64,000 nucleotides of DNA from Pseudocitrobacter faecalis (GCA_003315335.1 QNRL01000012.1:52515-116514), one strand, 5' to 3'. Counted from the first letter of the stretch, positions 34,285 through 47,928 are shown. Translations and numbers: made by a program. The notes: generated by a model not told the origin, from the letters alone.

Positions 34285-36432
34285 ATGAAAAACAAATTAC
34301 CTCTGGCTTTAACCCTGTGCAGCGCCGTTATCACCCTACCGGCACTGGCCGCAGATGCACCAATCTGGAAAGCGATTGCCTTTGGGCAATCGACCGACGT
34401 TAATTTCTCTTCTAACGTTCTGCCGGAAAAGGTTGGCGTAAACAACGTCACTATTGCGGGGAAAACGCTCAGTCCTGACAGCACGGCGGATTTGAGCAAA
34501 CCGATAACAATCGAAAGCCGTGGCGGCAAGATTGCTAACTCTCATGATGGTCTGACGTTCTTCTACACCCAACTTCCTACAGATGAAAACTTTGTGCTGA
34601 AAGCCACGGTGACCGTCGATCAGTTTGGCCCGGAAAACGGTGCCAAACCGGCGGCGCAGGAGGGCGCGGGGTTACTGGTGCGCGATGTGATTGGTACTCC
34701 GCGCCAGGAGCCTCTGAAAGAGGGCTACGAGGAGTTCCCGGCTGCGGCCAACATGGTGATGAATGCCATCATGACGCAGGACAAAAAAGATGCTCACCGC
34801 GTGAAACTACAAGCTATCGCACGCGAAGGCATCACCCAACCCTGGGGCAATGCCGGATCAGCGATAAATAAGGTGAGCTATAAAGAAGAAGTTGATCTGC
34901 AAAAGACGCCGACCTTCCGCCTCAAGCTTGAGCGTACCAATGAAGGCTTCATTACCGCCTGGGCTCCTGCGGGCAGTGAGGAGTGGGTCAGCGAAAAACT
35001 GCCGCGTGCCGATCTTATTTCGGTACAGGATAAGCAACATTATTACGTCGGCTTCTTTGCCTCACGCAATGCGAAAATCACCATCAGCGATGCTTCTCTT
35101 GTCACCTCTCCCGCGCAAACCGTAGCATCGGCACCTTTTGTGGCGAAAAACTGGCCGCCGGTGATGCAGATTGCTTCCGCTGATAAAAGTCTGAGCAAAG
35201 ATTACACCCTACAGGCGCGCGCCAACGGTGACGGAAACTTTACCGTGCGCCATAACGAAGTGGTGATCGGGCTTGATAAAGCGGTGAAGGCCGGCGAGAT
35301 GTTTACCCTGTCTGTTCACCTTCAGGAGAACAACAATTTTCAGATTAGCTGGACGCCCACAAACGGCAAGCCGGTAACCCAGAGCATGGACGTACAACTC
35401 ATCACGACAATCACGGGCAACACGTTGTATGTCGCGCCAGACGGAAAAGCAGAGGGGAAAGGTACGCAAGCCTCGCCGTTGGATCTCAATACGGCCATTA
35501 GTCTGCTGCCGCCTGGCGGAAAAATGATACTCGCGGCAGGAAGCTATCCGAAAACGGATATTCCGCTCAGCGCCAGCGGCCTGAAAGATAAGCCGAAAAC
35601 GCTGACAACCAGCGGTAAAGCGGTGATCCACGGTATGCTGCTGGACGCGAACTACTGGCATCTCAACGGTATCGATATTACCGATAAGAGTTTGCGTATT
35701 CAGGGTAGCCATAATCTGATTGAGAACGTAGTGGCCTATCACAACGACGATACCGGGATTCAGATCTCCTCGCCGGATAAACTGGGTCGCCCACTGTGGG
35801 CCAGCTACAACCGGGTGGTGAATTCGGAATCATTCAGCAATGAAGATCCTGGCAAGATCAATGCCGATGGTTTTGCGGTGAAGATGCGCGTGGGGGAAGG
35901 CAACCGGCTGGAGGGATGCTATTCACACGACAACATTGATGACGGCTACGATCTGTTCAACAAAATCGAAGATGGCGCCAACGGCGTGGTGGTGATTGAA
36001 AATTCCATCGCCCGTAATAACACCAGTAACGGCTTTAAACTGGGTGGTGAAGGGCAGCCGGTCGCACACGAGATCCGCAACAGCATTGCGATTGGCAACC
36101 ACCTTGATGGTTTCACCGATAACTTTAACCCGGGCAAGCTGGTGGTGGTGAACAACGTTGCCGTCGACAACCAGCGTTTCAACTTCATCTTCCGCCCGAG
36201 CCCCTACGGCGATGCGTCAACGCAGGGTGTCTTCACTGACAACCTTTCGCTGCGTACGACGCCCGGAAAATATGATGATGCGGTGGTGGGGAATATTGAT
36301 GCCAGTAACATCTTTATTGCTGATGGGAAAAGCGTCAACAGCAACGAGTATCTCTCGCTGGATCTGCCGCAGCCGCTGGAGCGCAACGCGGACGGCAGCT
36401 TTAAGACCGGGGATTTCCTGACTAAAAACTAA
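34285..36432 (+). CDS. secreted pectate lyase, polysaccharide lyase family 9 (PelX-like)
   Basis: Predicted calcium-dependent eliminase of polygalacturonate, similar to the periplasmic exopolygalacturonate lyase PelX of Dickeya. It has 715 residues. A Sec signal peptide is cleaved after PALA (residue 22). An N-terminal region to about 370 precedes the right-handed beta-helix, which begins NTLYVAPDGKAEGKGTQASP. The probable catalytic Lys533 lies in NADGFAVKMRVGEGN, and nearby acidic clusters (YHNDDTGIQ, DNIDDGYDL) fit the family's calcium site. KdgR-like sites precede it and a terminator follows. No linked uronate transporter is present. It is absent here in E. coli, so probably acquired. Confidence 0.85.
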   Translation: MKNKLPLALTLCSAVITLPALAADAPIWKAIAFGQSTDVNFSSNVLPEKVGVNNVTIAGKTLSPDSTADLSKPITIESRGGKIANSHDGLTFFYTQLPTDENFVLKATVTVDQFGPENGAKPAAQEGAGLLVRDVIGTPRQEPLKEGYEEFPAAANMVMNAIMTQDKKDAHRVKLQAIAREGITQPWGNAGSAINKVSYKEEVDLQKTPTFRLKLERTNEGFITAWAPAGSEEWVSEKLPRADLISVQDKQHYYVGFFASRNAKITISDASLVTSPAQTVASAPFVAKNWPPVMQIASADKSLSKDYTLQARANGDGNFTVRHNEVVIGLDKAVKAGEMFTLSVHLQENNNFQISWTPTNGKPVTQSMDVQLITTITGNTLYVAPDGKAEGKGTQASPLDLNTAISLLPPGGKMILAAGSYPKTDIPLSASGLKDKPKTLTTSGKAVIHGMLLDANYWHLNGIDITDKSLRIQGSHNLIENVVAYHNDDTGIQISSPDKLGRPLWASYNRVVNSESFSNEDPGKINADGFAVKMRVGEGNRLEGCYSHDNIDDGYDLFNKIEDGANGVVVIENSIARNNTSNGFKLGGEGQPVAHEIRNSIAIGNHLDGFTDNFNPGKLVVVNNVAVDNQRFNFIFRPSPYGDASTQGVFTDNLSLRTTPGKYDDAVVGNIDASNIFIADGKSVNSNEYLSLDLPQPLERNADGSFKTGDFLTKN

Positions 36433-36446
36433 GGCAGTGCATAAAC

Positions 36447-36474
36447 AAAAAGGTCGCCATCGGGCGACCTTTTT
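36447..36474. terminator. bidirectional terminator after the pectate lyase
   Basis: AAAAAGGTCGCC and GGCGACCTTTTT are perfect inverted arms around ATCG. The symmetrical A and T tracts make it work in both directions, ending the lyase on the plus strand and the small-ORF transcript from 36641 on the minus strand. Confidence 0.88.
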
Positions 36475-36569
36475 CGTTTGGTTCTCGTTCACACCGCATG
36501 TGTTGTGGTTTTAGTTAGCGGTACAGCGCGAAACGAAACACAGCAAACACGTTTTTCAGACTTCCAACC

Positions 36570-36641
36570 TTAGTGGTTGATAGTACCGAAAGAGACATTC
36601 ATAGAGCTGAAAAGAGCGATGATTTTGTTGATCAGTTTCAT
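36570..36641 (-). CDS. candidate 23-residue small protein under CRP-type control
   Basis: A 23-codon reading frame beginning MKLINKIIALFSSMN and ending FGTINH. AAAGGTG lies seven bases before the ATG, an unusually good ribosome site. The N-terminal half looks like a short amphipathic or membrane-associated helix with two Lys. Two perfect CRP palindromes lie 29-101 bases upstream and a strong terminator about 100 bases downstream, so the transcript would be about 200 bases, sRNA-sized. I recognise no family. It could be a small membrane protein, a type I toxin-like peptide, or the coding part of a dual-function RNA. Translation is inferred, not shown. Confidence 0.55.
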   Translation of the reverse strand: MKLINKIIALFSSMNVSFGTINH

Positions 36642-36669
36642 GATAGCACCTTTGTAGGAAGATATTTTT

Positions 36670-36742
36670 TGTGACTCAACTCACAAAAATAAGTCTACGC
36701 TTCATTTTTTAATCGATCAACATTTTTGTGATGCTCATCACA
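36670..36742. promoter_or_regulatory. two perfect CRP-type palindromes
   Basis: TGTGACTCAACTCACA (36670-36685) and TGTGATGCTCATCACA (36727-36742) each match TGTGA-N6-TCACA exactly and are flanked by T and A runs that extend the symmetry. Their centres are 57 bases apart. The only downstream gene on the minus strand is the 23-codon ORF; on the plus strand the next gene is read in the opposite sense. The -10 box is not clear (TAGACT at 36697-36692 is one option), so activation versus repression cannot be decided. Confidence 0.75.
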
Positions 36743-36823
36743 AAATATCAAAACCGCTTTTCAGTTTCAGGCAAATTAAAACAGCGCGGTAAAACCTGCA
36801 TAAGCAAGATTCACCGCACAAAC

Positions 36824-37522
36824 TCAGTTACGCGACATAAACAGACGCAGCACATACCAGAACATTGTGGCGATGGACGCAAACAGGTGTAGCGCCGCGC
36901 CTGCAGGGCGGTTGGTTGGATAGTGATGAATAATGTTAGAAGTGTTATAGAGAATAAACCCTGCACATAACAGTACCATCCCGACACTGAACCAAATCCC
37001 GAGCGAAAAACCGAGCATCACGCTCGCTACAATAGCGCCCAGGGCGATAAAGCCAGCCATATTTAAAAATGAACGCAAAAACGAAAAGTCTTTACGCGTG
37101 GTGAACGCGGTAAACGTCAGGCCGCATACCAGCAGCACTGTGGTAATCGCCGCGGCAGGGATGATGTCCGGGTTAATGAATCTTGCAACAGTGAGCAACG
37201 GCGCGAAGATTAACGCTTCGGCGAGTACGTAAATTCCAAGGCCAATCTGCTGGGTATTTTCGGATTCTACATTATCGGCGAGACGTGTCGCCAGCATGCC
37301 CACCAGCATAAAAGCGCCCAGTACCACCAGCCAACCGTAGCGACCGCCCGCCGCCAGTTTTGCCAGCATCATCTCGCCCACGCCCTGGTTCATAAATACC
37401 GCACTCAGCAAAATAAAGCCCAGCACTGAAACGGCAAGGTGAATATAGGTTTGGCGTATAAACGTGGCGCGATCGGCCTGGTGAGCAGATTGCGGGCCTT
37501 CAAATAAAGGTTTAAATGACAT
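36824..37522 (-). CDS. Bax inhibitor-1 family membrane protein
   Basis: A 232-residue inner-membrane protein with about seven hydrophobic segments and the BI-1/YccA family pattern, including GLTFTAFTTRKDFSFL and the C-terminal acidic/His region NTSNIIHHYPTNRPAGAALHLFASI. Family members are proposed calcium or proton leak channels, or interact with FtsH (YccA). It is distinct from E. coli YccA, YbhL and YbhM by recall. It has GAGGGATC as ribosome site. Two ATAGTTACA direct repeats (37539-37547, 37554-37562) precede it and may be a regulator site. It lies between the small ORF and the atp operon, and is not at this locus in E. coli. Confidence 0.82.
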   Translation of the reverse strand: MSFKPLFEGPQSAHQADRATFIRQTYIHLAVSVLGFILLSAVFMNQGVGEMMLAKLAAGGRYGWLVVLGAFMLVGMLATRLADNVESENTQQIGLGIYVLAEALIFAPLLTVARFINPDIIPAAAITTVLLVCGLTFTAFTTRKDFSFLRSFLNMAGFIALGAIVASVMLGFSLGIWFSVGMVLLCAGFILYNTSNIIHHYPTNRPAGAALHLFASIATMFWYVLRLFMSRN

Positions 37523-37670
37523 GCTAATGATCCCTCATATAGTTACAGATGTAATAGTTACATTCGAGACAAAATAGCACTGCGTCAACTGAGAGACAAT
37601 CTGCGTGAAGTGTATTGGCTAACTTTTTGAATATTAATAAATATTTTGTATGTGACAGATACAAATCATA

Positions 37671-37706
37671 AAAAAAGCCAGCCTGGAAACCAGACTGGCT
37701 TTTTGA
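37671..37706 (-). terminator. terminator of the atp operon
   Basis: On the minus strand AAAAAGCCAG and CTGGCTTTTTTT pair around an inner CTGG...CCAG helix, 16 bases past the atpC stop. The long U tract marks an efficient intrinsic terminator; the A-rich opposite side may also act on plus-strand transcripts. Confidence 0.88.
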
Positions 37707-37721
37707 CTTTTCAAGCCGGTG

Positions 37722-38141
37722 TTACATCGCTTTTTTGGTCAGCTCGATAACGCGCAGCTGCGCGATCGCCTTGGCCAGTTCCGCAGACGCCTGAGCGTAA
37801 TCCACGTCGCCGTGAGAGCTCTTGATGTGCTCTTCCGCTTTGCGTTTCGCTTCCAGGGCTCGCGCTTCGTCGAGATCCTGGCCACGAATGGCGGTATCAG
37901 CCAGAACGGTCGTACTACCTGGCTGCACTTCAAGAATGCCGCCAGACAGGTAGATAAACTCTTCATGACCGTGCTGTTTCACGATGCGGATCATACCAGG
38001 CTTAATGGCGGTGAGTAGCGGGGCGTGACCCGGGTAAATACCCAGTTCACCTTCGCTACCCGTTACCTGGATTTTCTCGACCAGACCAGAGAACATTTGT
38101 TGCTCTGCGCTGACGACGTCCAGGTGGTAAGTCATTGCCAT
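37722..38141 (-). CDS. atpC: ATP synthase F1 subunit epsilon
   Basis: Central-stalk subunit that couples the c-ring to gamma and inhibits ATP hydrolysis through its C-terminal helices. It has 139 residues. The N-terminal beta-sandwich includes [19 protein letters not shown] and the two C-terminal helices end [17 protein letters not shown]. Near-identical to E. coli. Last gene of the operon, 20 bases after atpD, and followed by a strong terminator. Confidence 0.98.
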   Translation of the reverse strand: MAMTYHLDVVSAEQQMFSGLVEKIQVTGSEGELGIYPGHAPLLTAIKPGMIRIVKQHGHEEFIYLSGGILEVQPGSTTVLADTAIRGQDLDEARALEAKRKAEEHIKSSHGDVDYAQASAELAKAIAQLRVIELTKKAM

Positions 38142-38161
38142 ATCACCCTCCGATTAAGGCG

Positions 38162-40434
<2,273 letters not shown>

Positions 40435-40484
40435 GAGCTTCTCCTCAATGCCTTGCGGCCTGCCTTAAGGCAGGCCACCAGACG

Positions 40485-42026
40485 TTACCAGGATTGGGTT
40501 GCTTTGAAGGAATCGAGGATGCCTTTCAGCTTGCCTTCGATTTCGTCGTTATAGCCACCGGACTGGTTGATCTCTTGCATCAGTGGAGCGTGATCACGGT
40601 CGACGTAAGCCAGCAGAGCGGCTTCGAAGCTACCGATTTTCGACAATTCAACATCTGCCAGGTAACCACGTTCTGCTGCGAACAGAACCAGAGACTGCTG
40701 CGCAACAGACATCGGCGCATACTGTTTCTGTTTCAGCAGTTCGGTCACTTTCTGACCGTGGTCAAGCTGCTTACGGGTTGCATCGTCAAGGTCGGATGCA
40801 AACTGAGAGAACGCCGCCAGTTCACGATACTGCGCCAGTGCGGTACGGATACCACCGGACAGTTTTTTCATGATCTTGGTCTGCGCTGCACCACCTACAC
40901 GGGATACGGAGATACCCGGGTTAACCGCAGGACGAATACCGGCGTTAAACAGGTTAGTTTCCAGGAAGATCTGACCATCGGTAATGGAAATTACGTTGGT
41001 CGGAACGAACGCAGAAACGTCACCCGCCTGGGTTTCGATAATCGGCAGAGCGGTCAGAGAACCGGTTTTCCCTTTCACTTCACCTTTGGTGAAGGCTTCA
41101 ACGTATTCGGCGTTAACACGCGCAGCACGCTCCAGCAGACGGGAGTGGAGATAGAATACGTCGCCCGGGAATGCTTCACGTCCTGGCGGACGACGGAGCA
41201 GCAGGGAGATCTGACGGTATGCGACAGCCTGTTTAGACAGGTCATCATAAATGATCAGCGCATCTTCACCACGGTCACGGAAGTATTCGCCCATTGCGCA
41301 ACCGGCATACGGCGCCAGGTATTGCAGTGCAGCGGATTCAGACGCGGTTGCCACAACAACGATGGTGTTAGCCAGCGCGCCGTGTTCTTCCAGTTTACGT
41401 ACCACGTTAGAAATGGTGGACGCTTTCTGGCCGATAGCCACGTAGACACATTTGATACCGGAATCACGCTGGTTAATGATGGCATCGATTGCCAGCGCAG
41501 TTTTACCGGTCTGACGGTCACCGATGATCAGTTCACGCTGACCACGACCGATTGGGATCATGGCATCAACGGACTTATAACCAGTCTGTACTGGCTGATC
41601 AACGGACTGACGTTCGATAACGCCCGGCGCGATAGCTTCAACAGCGGAGAAGCCGTCGTTATCCAGCGCACCTTTACCGTCGATTGGCGCACCCAGGGTG
41701 TTAACCACACGACCCAGCAGGCCACGGCCAACCGGAACTTCCAGGATACGACCAGTACACTTAACTTTCATGCCTTCGGCAAGGTCAGCATACGGACCCA
41801 TAACCACTGCACCAACGGAGTCGCGCTCCAGGTTCAGTGCGATAGCGTAACGGTTACCCGGCAGGGAAATCATTTCACCCTGCATACAATCGGCCAGGCC
41901 GTGGATGCGGATAACACCGTCGCTTACAGAAACAATAGTACCTTCGTTGTGAGCTTCACTCACAACACTGAACTGAGCAATGCGCTGCTTGATCAGTTCG
42001 CTGATTTCGGTGGAATTCAGTTGCAT
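40485..42026 (-). CDS. atpA: ATP synthase F1 subunit alpha
   Basis: Non-catalytic nucleotide-binding subunit, three copies per F1. It has 513 residues. The P-loop GDRQTGKTA is near 169-177, and the arginine-finger region is [11 protein letters not shown]. The start [19 protein letters not shown] is the delta-binding N-terminal segment. A long antisense reading frame on the plus strand is a codon-bias shadow. It lies 12 bases after atpH. Confidence 0.99.
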   Translation of the reverse strand: MQLNSTEISELIKQRIAQFSVVSEAHNEGTIVSVSDGVIRIHGLADCMQGEMISLPGNRYAIALNLERDSVGAVVMGPYADLAEGMKVKCTGRILEVPVGRGLLGRVVNTLGAPIDGKGALDNDGFSAVEAIAPGVIERQSVDQPVQTGYKSVDAMIPIGRGQRELIIGDRQTGKTALAIDAIINQRDSGIKCVYVAIGQKASTISNVVRKLEEHGALANTIVVVATASESAALQYLAPYAGCAMGEYFRDRGEDALIIYDDLSKQAVAYRQISLLLRRPPGREAFPGDVFYLHSRLLERAARVNAEYVEAFTKGEVKGKTGSLTALPIIETQAGDVSAFVPTNVISITDGQIFLETNLFNAGIRPAVNPGISVSRVGGAAQTKIMKKLSGGIRTALAQYRELAAFSQFASDLDDATRKQLDHGQKVTELLKQKQYAPMSVAQQSLVLFAAERGYLADVELSKIGSFEAALLAYVDRDHAPLMQEINQSGGYNDEIEGKLKGILDSFKATQSW

Positions 42027-42038
42027 GCTCCAGTCCCC

Positions 42039-42572
42039 TTAAGACTGCAAGACGTCTGCAAGGCGTTCAAGACGGCCGCGTACGCTACCATCAATGACCA
42101 TATCACCCGAGCGGATGATAATGCCTGCCATTACAGACTTATCGATATTGCAATTCAGCTTCACTTTGCGTGACAGACGTTTTTCCATCGCTGTGCTGAT
42201 TTTCGCAAGCTGTTCTTCACTCAGTGCTGTCGCTGAAGTCACTTCGACTTCGGCAACCGCCTCGCTGGCGGCACGTAAATGAATAAACTGCTCAAGAACA
42301 TCCGGGAGCACACGCAGACGACCATTTTCAGCCATAACCTTAATCAGGTTCTGGCCGTTTTCGTCCAGTTGCTCACCACAGACGGCGATAAACGACTTAG
42401 CGAGCGTTTCCGGCGCCATCGCGCCAGACAGAAGCTCTGCCATTTGTTCGTTTTTCGTCACTTCAGCGGTAAACGCCAGCATGTCCTGCCAGCGCTCTAC
42501 ACTGTTGTGTTCGACGGCAAAGTCAAAAGCTGCTTTGGCGTAGGGGCGAGCTACAGTAACAAATTCAGACAT
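42039..42572 (-). CDS. atpH: ATP synthase F1 subunit delta
   Basis: Peripheral-stalk subunit that ties the top of F1 to the b subunits. It has 177 residues with an N-terminal six-helix bundle ([19 protein letters not shown]) and a C-terminal domain containing the conserved [22 protein letters not shown]. The sequence is close to E. coli. It lies between atpF (14 bases) and atpA. Confidence 0.98.
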   Translation of the reverse strand: MSEFVTVARPYAKAAFDFAVEHNSVERWQDMLAFTAEVTKNEQMAELLSGAMAPETLAKSFIAVCGEQLDENGQNLIKVMAENGRLRVLPDVLEQFIHLRAASEAVAEVEVTSATALSEEQLAKISTAMEKRLSRKVKLNCNIDKSVMAGIIIRSGDMVIDGSVRGRLERLADVLQS

Positions 42573-42586
42573 CAGCCCCTCCCTCC

Positions 42587-43057
42587 TTACAGTTCAGCGA
42601 CAAGTTTGTCCACGATGTCGCTGTTAGCAGCTTCATCCACGGAACGTTCGATGATCTTCTCGGCGCCAGCAACAGCCAGGATAGCAACTTGCTTACGCAG
42701 TTCTTCGCGAGCACGTTTACGCTCAGCGTCGATTTCCGCCTGAGCCTGCGCCACGATTTTAGTACGTTCCTGTTCTGCTTCAGCTTTCACTTCGTCCAGG
42801 ATCTGGGCGCGACGTTTGTTCGCCTGCTCGATGATAACCTGGGCTTCCGCTTTCGCTTTTTTCAGCTGGTCGGTCGCGTTGGCCTGTGCAAGGTCCAAAT
42901 CCTTTTTAGCTCGTTCAGCAGAAGCAAGACCGTCAGCAATCTCTTTTTGACGTTTTTCGATGGCAGCCATTAACGGCGGCCATACGTACTTCATGCAGAA
43001 CAGAACAAACAGGACAAACGCGATGGCCTGGCCGAGGATTGTTGCGTTAAGATTCAC
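42587..43057 (-). CDS. atpF: ATP synthase Fo subunit b
   Basis: Peripheral-stalk subunit, present as a dimer. It has 156 residues. One N-terminal membrane span ([20 protein letters not shown]) is followed by a long, highly charged coiled coil rich in Ala, Glu and Lys that reaches F1. Near-identical to E. coli. It lies 61 bases after atpE. Confidence 0.98.
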   Translation of the reverse strand: MNLNATILGQAIAFVLFVLFCMKYVWPPLMAAIEKRQKEIADGLASAERAKKDLDLAQANATDQLKKAKAEAQVIIEQANKRRAQILDEVKAEAEQERTKIVAQAQAEIDAERKRAREELRKQVAILAVAGAEKIIERSVDEAANSDIVDKLVAEL

Positions 43058-43107
43058 AGCACAATGCCTCTTATCTAGTTAACGTTCTGATATTGCTTTC
43101 TAATTCA

Positions 43108-43380
<273 letters not shown>

Positions 43381-43404
43381 TTAAAACGTAGTAGTGTTGG
43401 TAAA

Positions 43405-44609
<1,205 letters not shown>

Positions 44610-44699
44610 CACGTTATTACTCCTGCTCCCTTTGAGGTATGCCGCGTGTCGTATAAAACGTTCTTTAAGGCTCAGAGTCAAGCATCAAAAAGCGGTCAA

Positions 44700-44727
44700 A
44701 TTATACGGTGACGCCTCGTGATTTCAA
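44700..44727 (-). promoter_or_regulatory. main promoter of the atp operon
   Basis: On the minus strand TTGAAA (44727-44722), 16 bases, TATAAT (44705-44700). The surrounding sequence (TTGTTTGAAATCACG and CACCGTATAATTTGACCG) is nearly the same as the E. coli atpI promoter. The start would lie about 85 bases before atpI. Confidence 0.85.
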
Positions 44728-45224
44728 ACAATAAGTAGCAAAAAGGTGAATAAATGTTTAAATATTTTTCCTCACCTCTATTTTCGCGATTTTTGTGAAA
44801 GTGTGAACGATCGAACAAAAGTGCAAATACCGCGAAAACACTGACTATAAAGCGTGCACTAGATCACATAATAAACATTTTTGATGATGCACTCATAAGA
44901 TTAGCCTCAATTCATAACTGGCCAGCGTTTTGATCTTAAAGGCAATTAGAGACAACTCTTTTCAAAAATGACACACACACCTTAAAAACAGCTTATTGAC
45001 ATTTATAATAATAAATTAACATCAACGTTTCATTCAGCAAATCGACTGCTAGGACCCTGATATTTTCCACGTTGACTATTTTATTGGTTAACAAAAAGAG
45101 CCACGTTAAATTTCAGATATCCCGCAGTTAAAATGTCGTTAAATGTAACTGAATGTTCCACCGCTTTTGTCGCTTCTTTTTAACAAAATCAGGGTCAGTT
45201 TTTTCCGACATTTTTTGATAAAAG
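44728..45224. other. AT-rich intergenic region between rsmG and the atp promoter
   Basis: About 500 bases without a convincing gene. The sequence is AT-rich with many T tracts. A 14-codon frame at 44754-44798 on the plus strand has AAGGTG upstream but no other support. The length is similar in E. coli, so the spacing is conserved; I see no hairpin terminator or named operator. Confidence 0.5.
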
Positions 45225-45848
45225 TTAACTTTTGTTTGCTCTAATTGTCACCAGATGGCGTTCGCCTTCGAGGTGTGGAACGCGCAGTTCAACAATGTTT
45301 TCTACGGAAAATTCAGTCGGTAACTGACTGATCTCATCATCTGGCCTCTGCCCTTTCAGGGCGTAGAAGCGGCCATTCTCCGCTGGTAAGTGCTTACACC
45401 AGCTCACCATGTCTGTCAGTGACGCAAACGCACGGCTGATGACGCCATCAAACGGGGGCTCCGCAGGGAATTCTTCCACACGGCTTTGCACCGGCGTGAT
45501 GTTCTCAAGCTTCAGCTCATGCTGCACCTGGCGCAGGAAACGTATGCGCTTACCCAGGCTGTCGAGCAATGTGAAATGCGATTCAGGGCGAACGATAGAG
45601 AGTGGGACGCCTGGCAACCCCGGGCCCGTTCCGACATCGATAAAACGTTGACCATGCAAATGCGGCGCAACCACGATGCTGTCCAGAATATGTCGAATTA
45701 ACATCTCGTTAGGATCGCGTACGGACGTCAGGTTGTACGCTTTGTTCCATTTGTTCAGCATATCGACATAGGCCACCAGCTGGCTTTTCTGGTGATCGGT
45801 GAGCGAAATACCTGCTTCATCCAGCAGACGAGAGAGTTTGTTAATCAC
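45225..45848 (-). CDS. rsmG: 16S rRNA m7G527 methyltransferase RsmG
   Basis: Methylates N7 of G527 in 16S rRNA using S-adenosylmethionine; loss gives low-level streptomycin resistance. It has 207 residues. The SAM-binding motif is [17 protein letters not shown] and the conserved VISRAFASL segment follows. The start is GTG at 45848, giving [13 protein letters not shown] aligned to E. coli; longer in-frame reading runs into the REP region and is not homologous. It lies downstream of mnmG, separated by a BIME. Confidence 0.96.
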   Translation of the reverse strand: MINKLSRLLDEAGISLTDHQKSQLVAYVDMLNKWNKAYNLTSVRDPNEMLIRHILDSIVVAPHLHGQRFIDVGTGPGLPGVPLSIVRPESHFTLLDSLGKRIRFLRQVQHELKLENITPVQSRVEEFPAEPPFDGVISRAFASLTDMVSWCKHLPAENGRFYALKGQRPDDEISQLPTEFSVENIVELRVPHLEGERHLVTIRANKS

Positions 45849-45872
45849 GAAAGATACCTGTTGGGGATAATT

Positions 45873-45940
45873 TGCCGGATGTTGGCTTAACCTTATCCGG
45901 CTGACGAATTTGTAGGGCGGCAAGCAAAACGCCGTCGCCC
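45873..45940. repeat. BIME between mnmG and rsmG
   Basis: Two imperfect REP-type hairpins: GCCGGATGTTGG with CCTTATCCGGC, then GTAGGGCGGCAAGC with a GCCGTCGCCC right arm. The second unit has diverged. It fills most of the gap between the mnmG stop and the rsmG start. Confidence 0.7.
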
Positions 45941-45950
45941 AAAACCGTTA

Positions 45951-47840
45951 TTACGCGCTGCGGCGCAGCATACCTTGTTTTTTCAGCCAAACCAGCAAAA
46001 TTGAGATGGCGGCAGGGGTAATCCCGGAAATTCGTGACGCCTGACCAATTGAAACCGGTTTATGGTCGTTCAGTTTGGCGATCACTTCGTTGGAAAGACC
46101 GTTAACCTGACGGTAATCGAGCGTCGCAGGCAACAGCGTATTTTCGTTACGCTGCTGTTTTTCAATCTCATCCTGCTGACGCGCGATGTAACCTTCGTAT
46201 TTCACCTGAATCTCAACCTGTTCAGCGGCCTGAGCATCGTCCAGCGCTGGCGCGAATGGTGTCAATGCAGTTAACTGTTCGTAGGTCATTTCCGGGCGCC
46301 GGAGGAGATCTTCGCCGCTGGCTTCACGTGACAGAGGCGCACTCAGGTGAGTATTCACTTCGCCTGCAGACTCAGAGGATGGTGCAACCCAGGTCGTTTT
46401 CAGACGCTGCCGTTCACGCTCAATGTTCTCCAGCTTCTCGTTGAAGCGCGCCCAACGCACGTCATCCACCAGACCCAGTTCACGGCCAGCTTCGGTCAGA
46501 CGCAGATCGGCATTGTCTTCGCGAAGCATCAGGCGATATTCCGCGCGAGAGGTGAACATACGGTACGGTTCTTTGGTACCCAGCGTGCAGAGATCGTCAA
46601 CCAGTACGCCAAGGTAGGCTTGATCGCGACGCGGCGCCCAGCCCTCTTTCTCCGCAGAAAAACGGGCAGCGTTCAGACCGGCAAGCAGACCCTGTGCGGC
46701 GGCTTCTTCGTAACCGGTGGTGCCGTTGATCTGACCGGCAAAGAACAGACCGTGGATAAATTTGCTTTCCAGCGTCGGTTTCAGGTCACGCGGATCGAAG
46801 AAGTCATACTCAATGGCATAACCCGGACGAACGATCTTCGCATTTTCCATCCCCTGCATCGAGCGGACGATTTGCATCTGCACATCAAACGGCAGGCTGG
46901 TGGAGATACCGTTCGGGTAAATTTCGTTGGAGGTCAGCCCTTCCGGCTCCAGGAAGATCTGGTGCTGATTTCGGTCCGCGAAGCGCATGACTTTGTCTTC
47001 GATAGACGGGCAGTAACGTGGACCAATACCTTCAATCACGCCCGCATACATTGGGCTGCGGTCGAGGTTGTTGCGGATCACGTCGTGGGTTTTCTCGTTA
47101 GTGTGCGTGACATAGCACGGCACCTGGCGTGGATGCTGGGACGCATCGCCGAGGAACGAGAAGACTGGCATTGGATTGTCGCCATGCTGTTGTGCCAGCA
47201 CGCTGAAGTCGATAGTGCGCGCGTCGATACGCGGCGGGGTGCCCGTTTTCAGACGGCTCACGCGCAGCGGCAGTTCACGCAGGCGACGCGAGAGCGGAAT
47301 GGATGGCGGATCGCCGGCACGGCCACCGCTGTAGTTATCCAGCCCGATATGAATTTTGCCGTCGAGGAAAGTCCCGACAGTCAGCACAACCGCTTTGGCA
47401 CGGAATTTCAGCCCCATCTGGGTAACTGCGCCGACCACGCGATCGTTTTCCACAATCAGATCTTCAACCGCCTGCTGGAAGATCATCAGGTTCGGTTGGT
47501 TCTCCAGCGCGGTACGTACGGCCTGCCGATAGAGCACGCGGTCTGCCTGAGCTCGGGTAGCGCGTACCGCCGGCCCTTTGCTCGCGTTTAGTATCCTAAA
47601 CTGGATGCCTGCATGGTCGATCGCGGTGGCCATCAGGCCGCCCAGTGCATCCACTTCTTTTACCAGGTGTCCTTTCCCAATGCCGCCAATCGCCGGGTTG
47701 CAGCTCATTTGCCCCAGAGTGTCGATATTGTGTGTCAAAAGCAGGGTCTGCTGACCCATTCGCGCTGCGGCCATCGCGGCCTCAGTGCCTGCATGACCCC
47801 CGCCAATGATGATGACGTCAAAAGGATCCTGATAAAACAT
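45951..47840 (-). CDS. mnmG: tRNA uridine 5-carboxymethylaminomethyl modification enzyme MnmG
   Basis: FAD-dependent partner of MnmE in wobble-U34 modification. It has 629 residues, as in E. coli. The N-terminal FAD motif is [17 protein letters not shown], with conserved cysteines in [23 protein letters not shown]. The C-terminal helical domain binds MnmE and tRNA (ends [14 protein letters not shown]). Transcription away from oriC is thought to aid origin opening through local supercoiling. First gene of mnmG-rsmG. Confidence 0.98.
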   Translation of the reverse strand: MFYQDPFDVIIIGGGHAGTEAAMAAARMGQQTLLLTHNIDTLGQMSCNPAIGGIGKGHLVKEVDALGGLMATAIDHAGIQFRILNASKGPAVRATRAQADRVLYRQAVRTALENQPNLMIFQQAVEDLIVENDRVVGAVTQMGLKFRAKAVVLTVGTFLDGKIHIGLDNYSGGRAGDPPSIPLSRRLRELPLRVSRLKTGTPPRIDARTIDFSVLAQQHGDNPMPVFSFLGDASQHPRQVPCYVTHTNEKTHDVIRNNLDRSPMYAGVIEGIGPRYCPSIEDKVMRFADRNQHQIFLEPEGLTSNEIYPNGISTSLPFDVQMQIVRSMQGMENAKIVRPGYAIEYDFFDPRDLKPTLESKFIHGLFFAGQINGTTGYEEAAAQGLLAGLNAARFSAEKEGWAPRRDQAYLGVLVDDLCTLGTKEPYRMFTSRAEYRLMLREDNADLRLTEAGRELGLVDDVRWARFNEKLENIERERQRLKTTWVAPSSESAGEVNTHLSAPLSREASGEDLLRRPEMTYEQLTALTPFAPALDDAQAAEQVEIQVKYEGYIARQQDEIEKQQRNENTLLPATLDYRQVNGLSNEVIAKLNDHKPVSIGQASRISGITPAAISILLVWLKKQGMLRRSA

Positions 47841-47928
47841 GGTGGTCTGCCTCGCATTACGCGGTTTGATGATGGATTGAAGTCCGGGCGTGGATTCTAC
47901 TCAACTTTAGTCGATCGAGAAAGCGTCT

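Noticed and set aside
40494..42173. 559-codon open frame on the plus strand opposite atpA
   Set aside because: Antisense shadow of a highly expressed gene with strong codon bias; composition is unlike a protein and it has no family resemblance.
44754..44798. 14-codon frame MFKYFSSPLFSRFL with AAGGTG upstream in the rsmG-atpI gap
   Set aside because: Too short, no operator or terminator around it, and AT-rich DNA yields such frames by chance.
46347..47591. 414-codon frame opposite mnmG
   Set aside because: Same reason: lies wholly antisense to a certain gene, with no ribosome site or recognisable domain.
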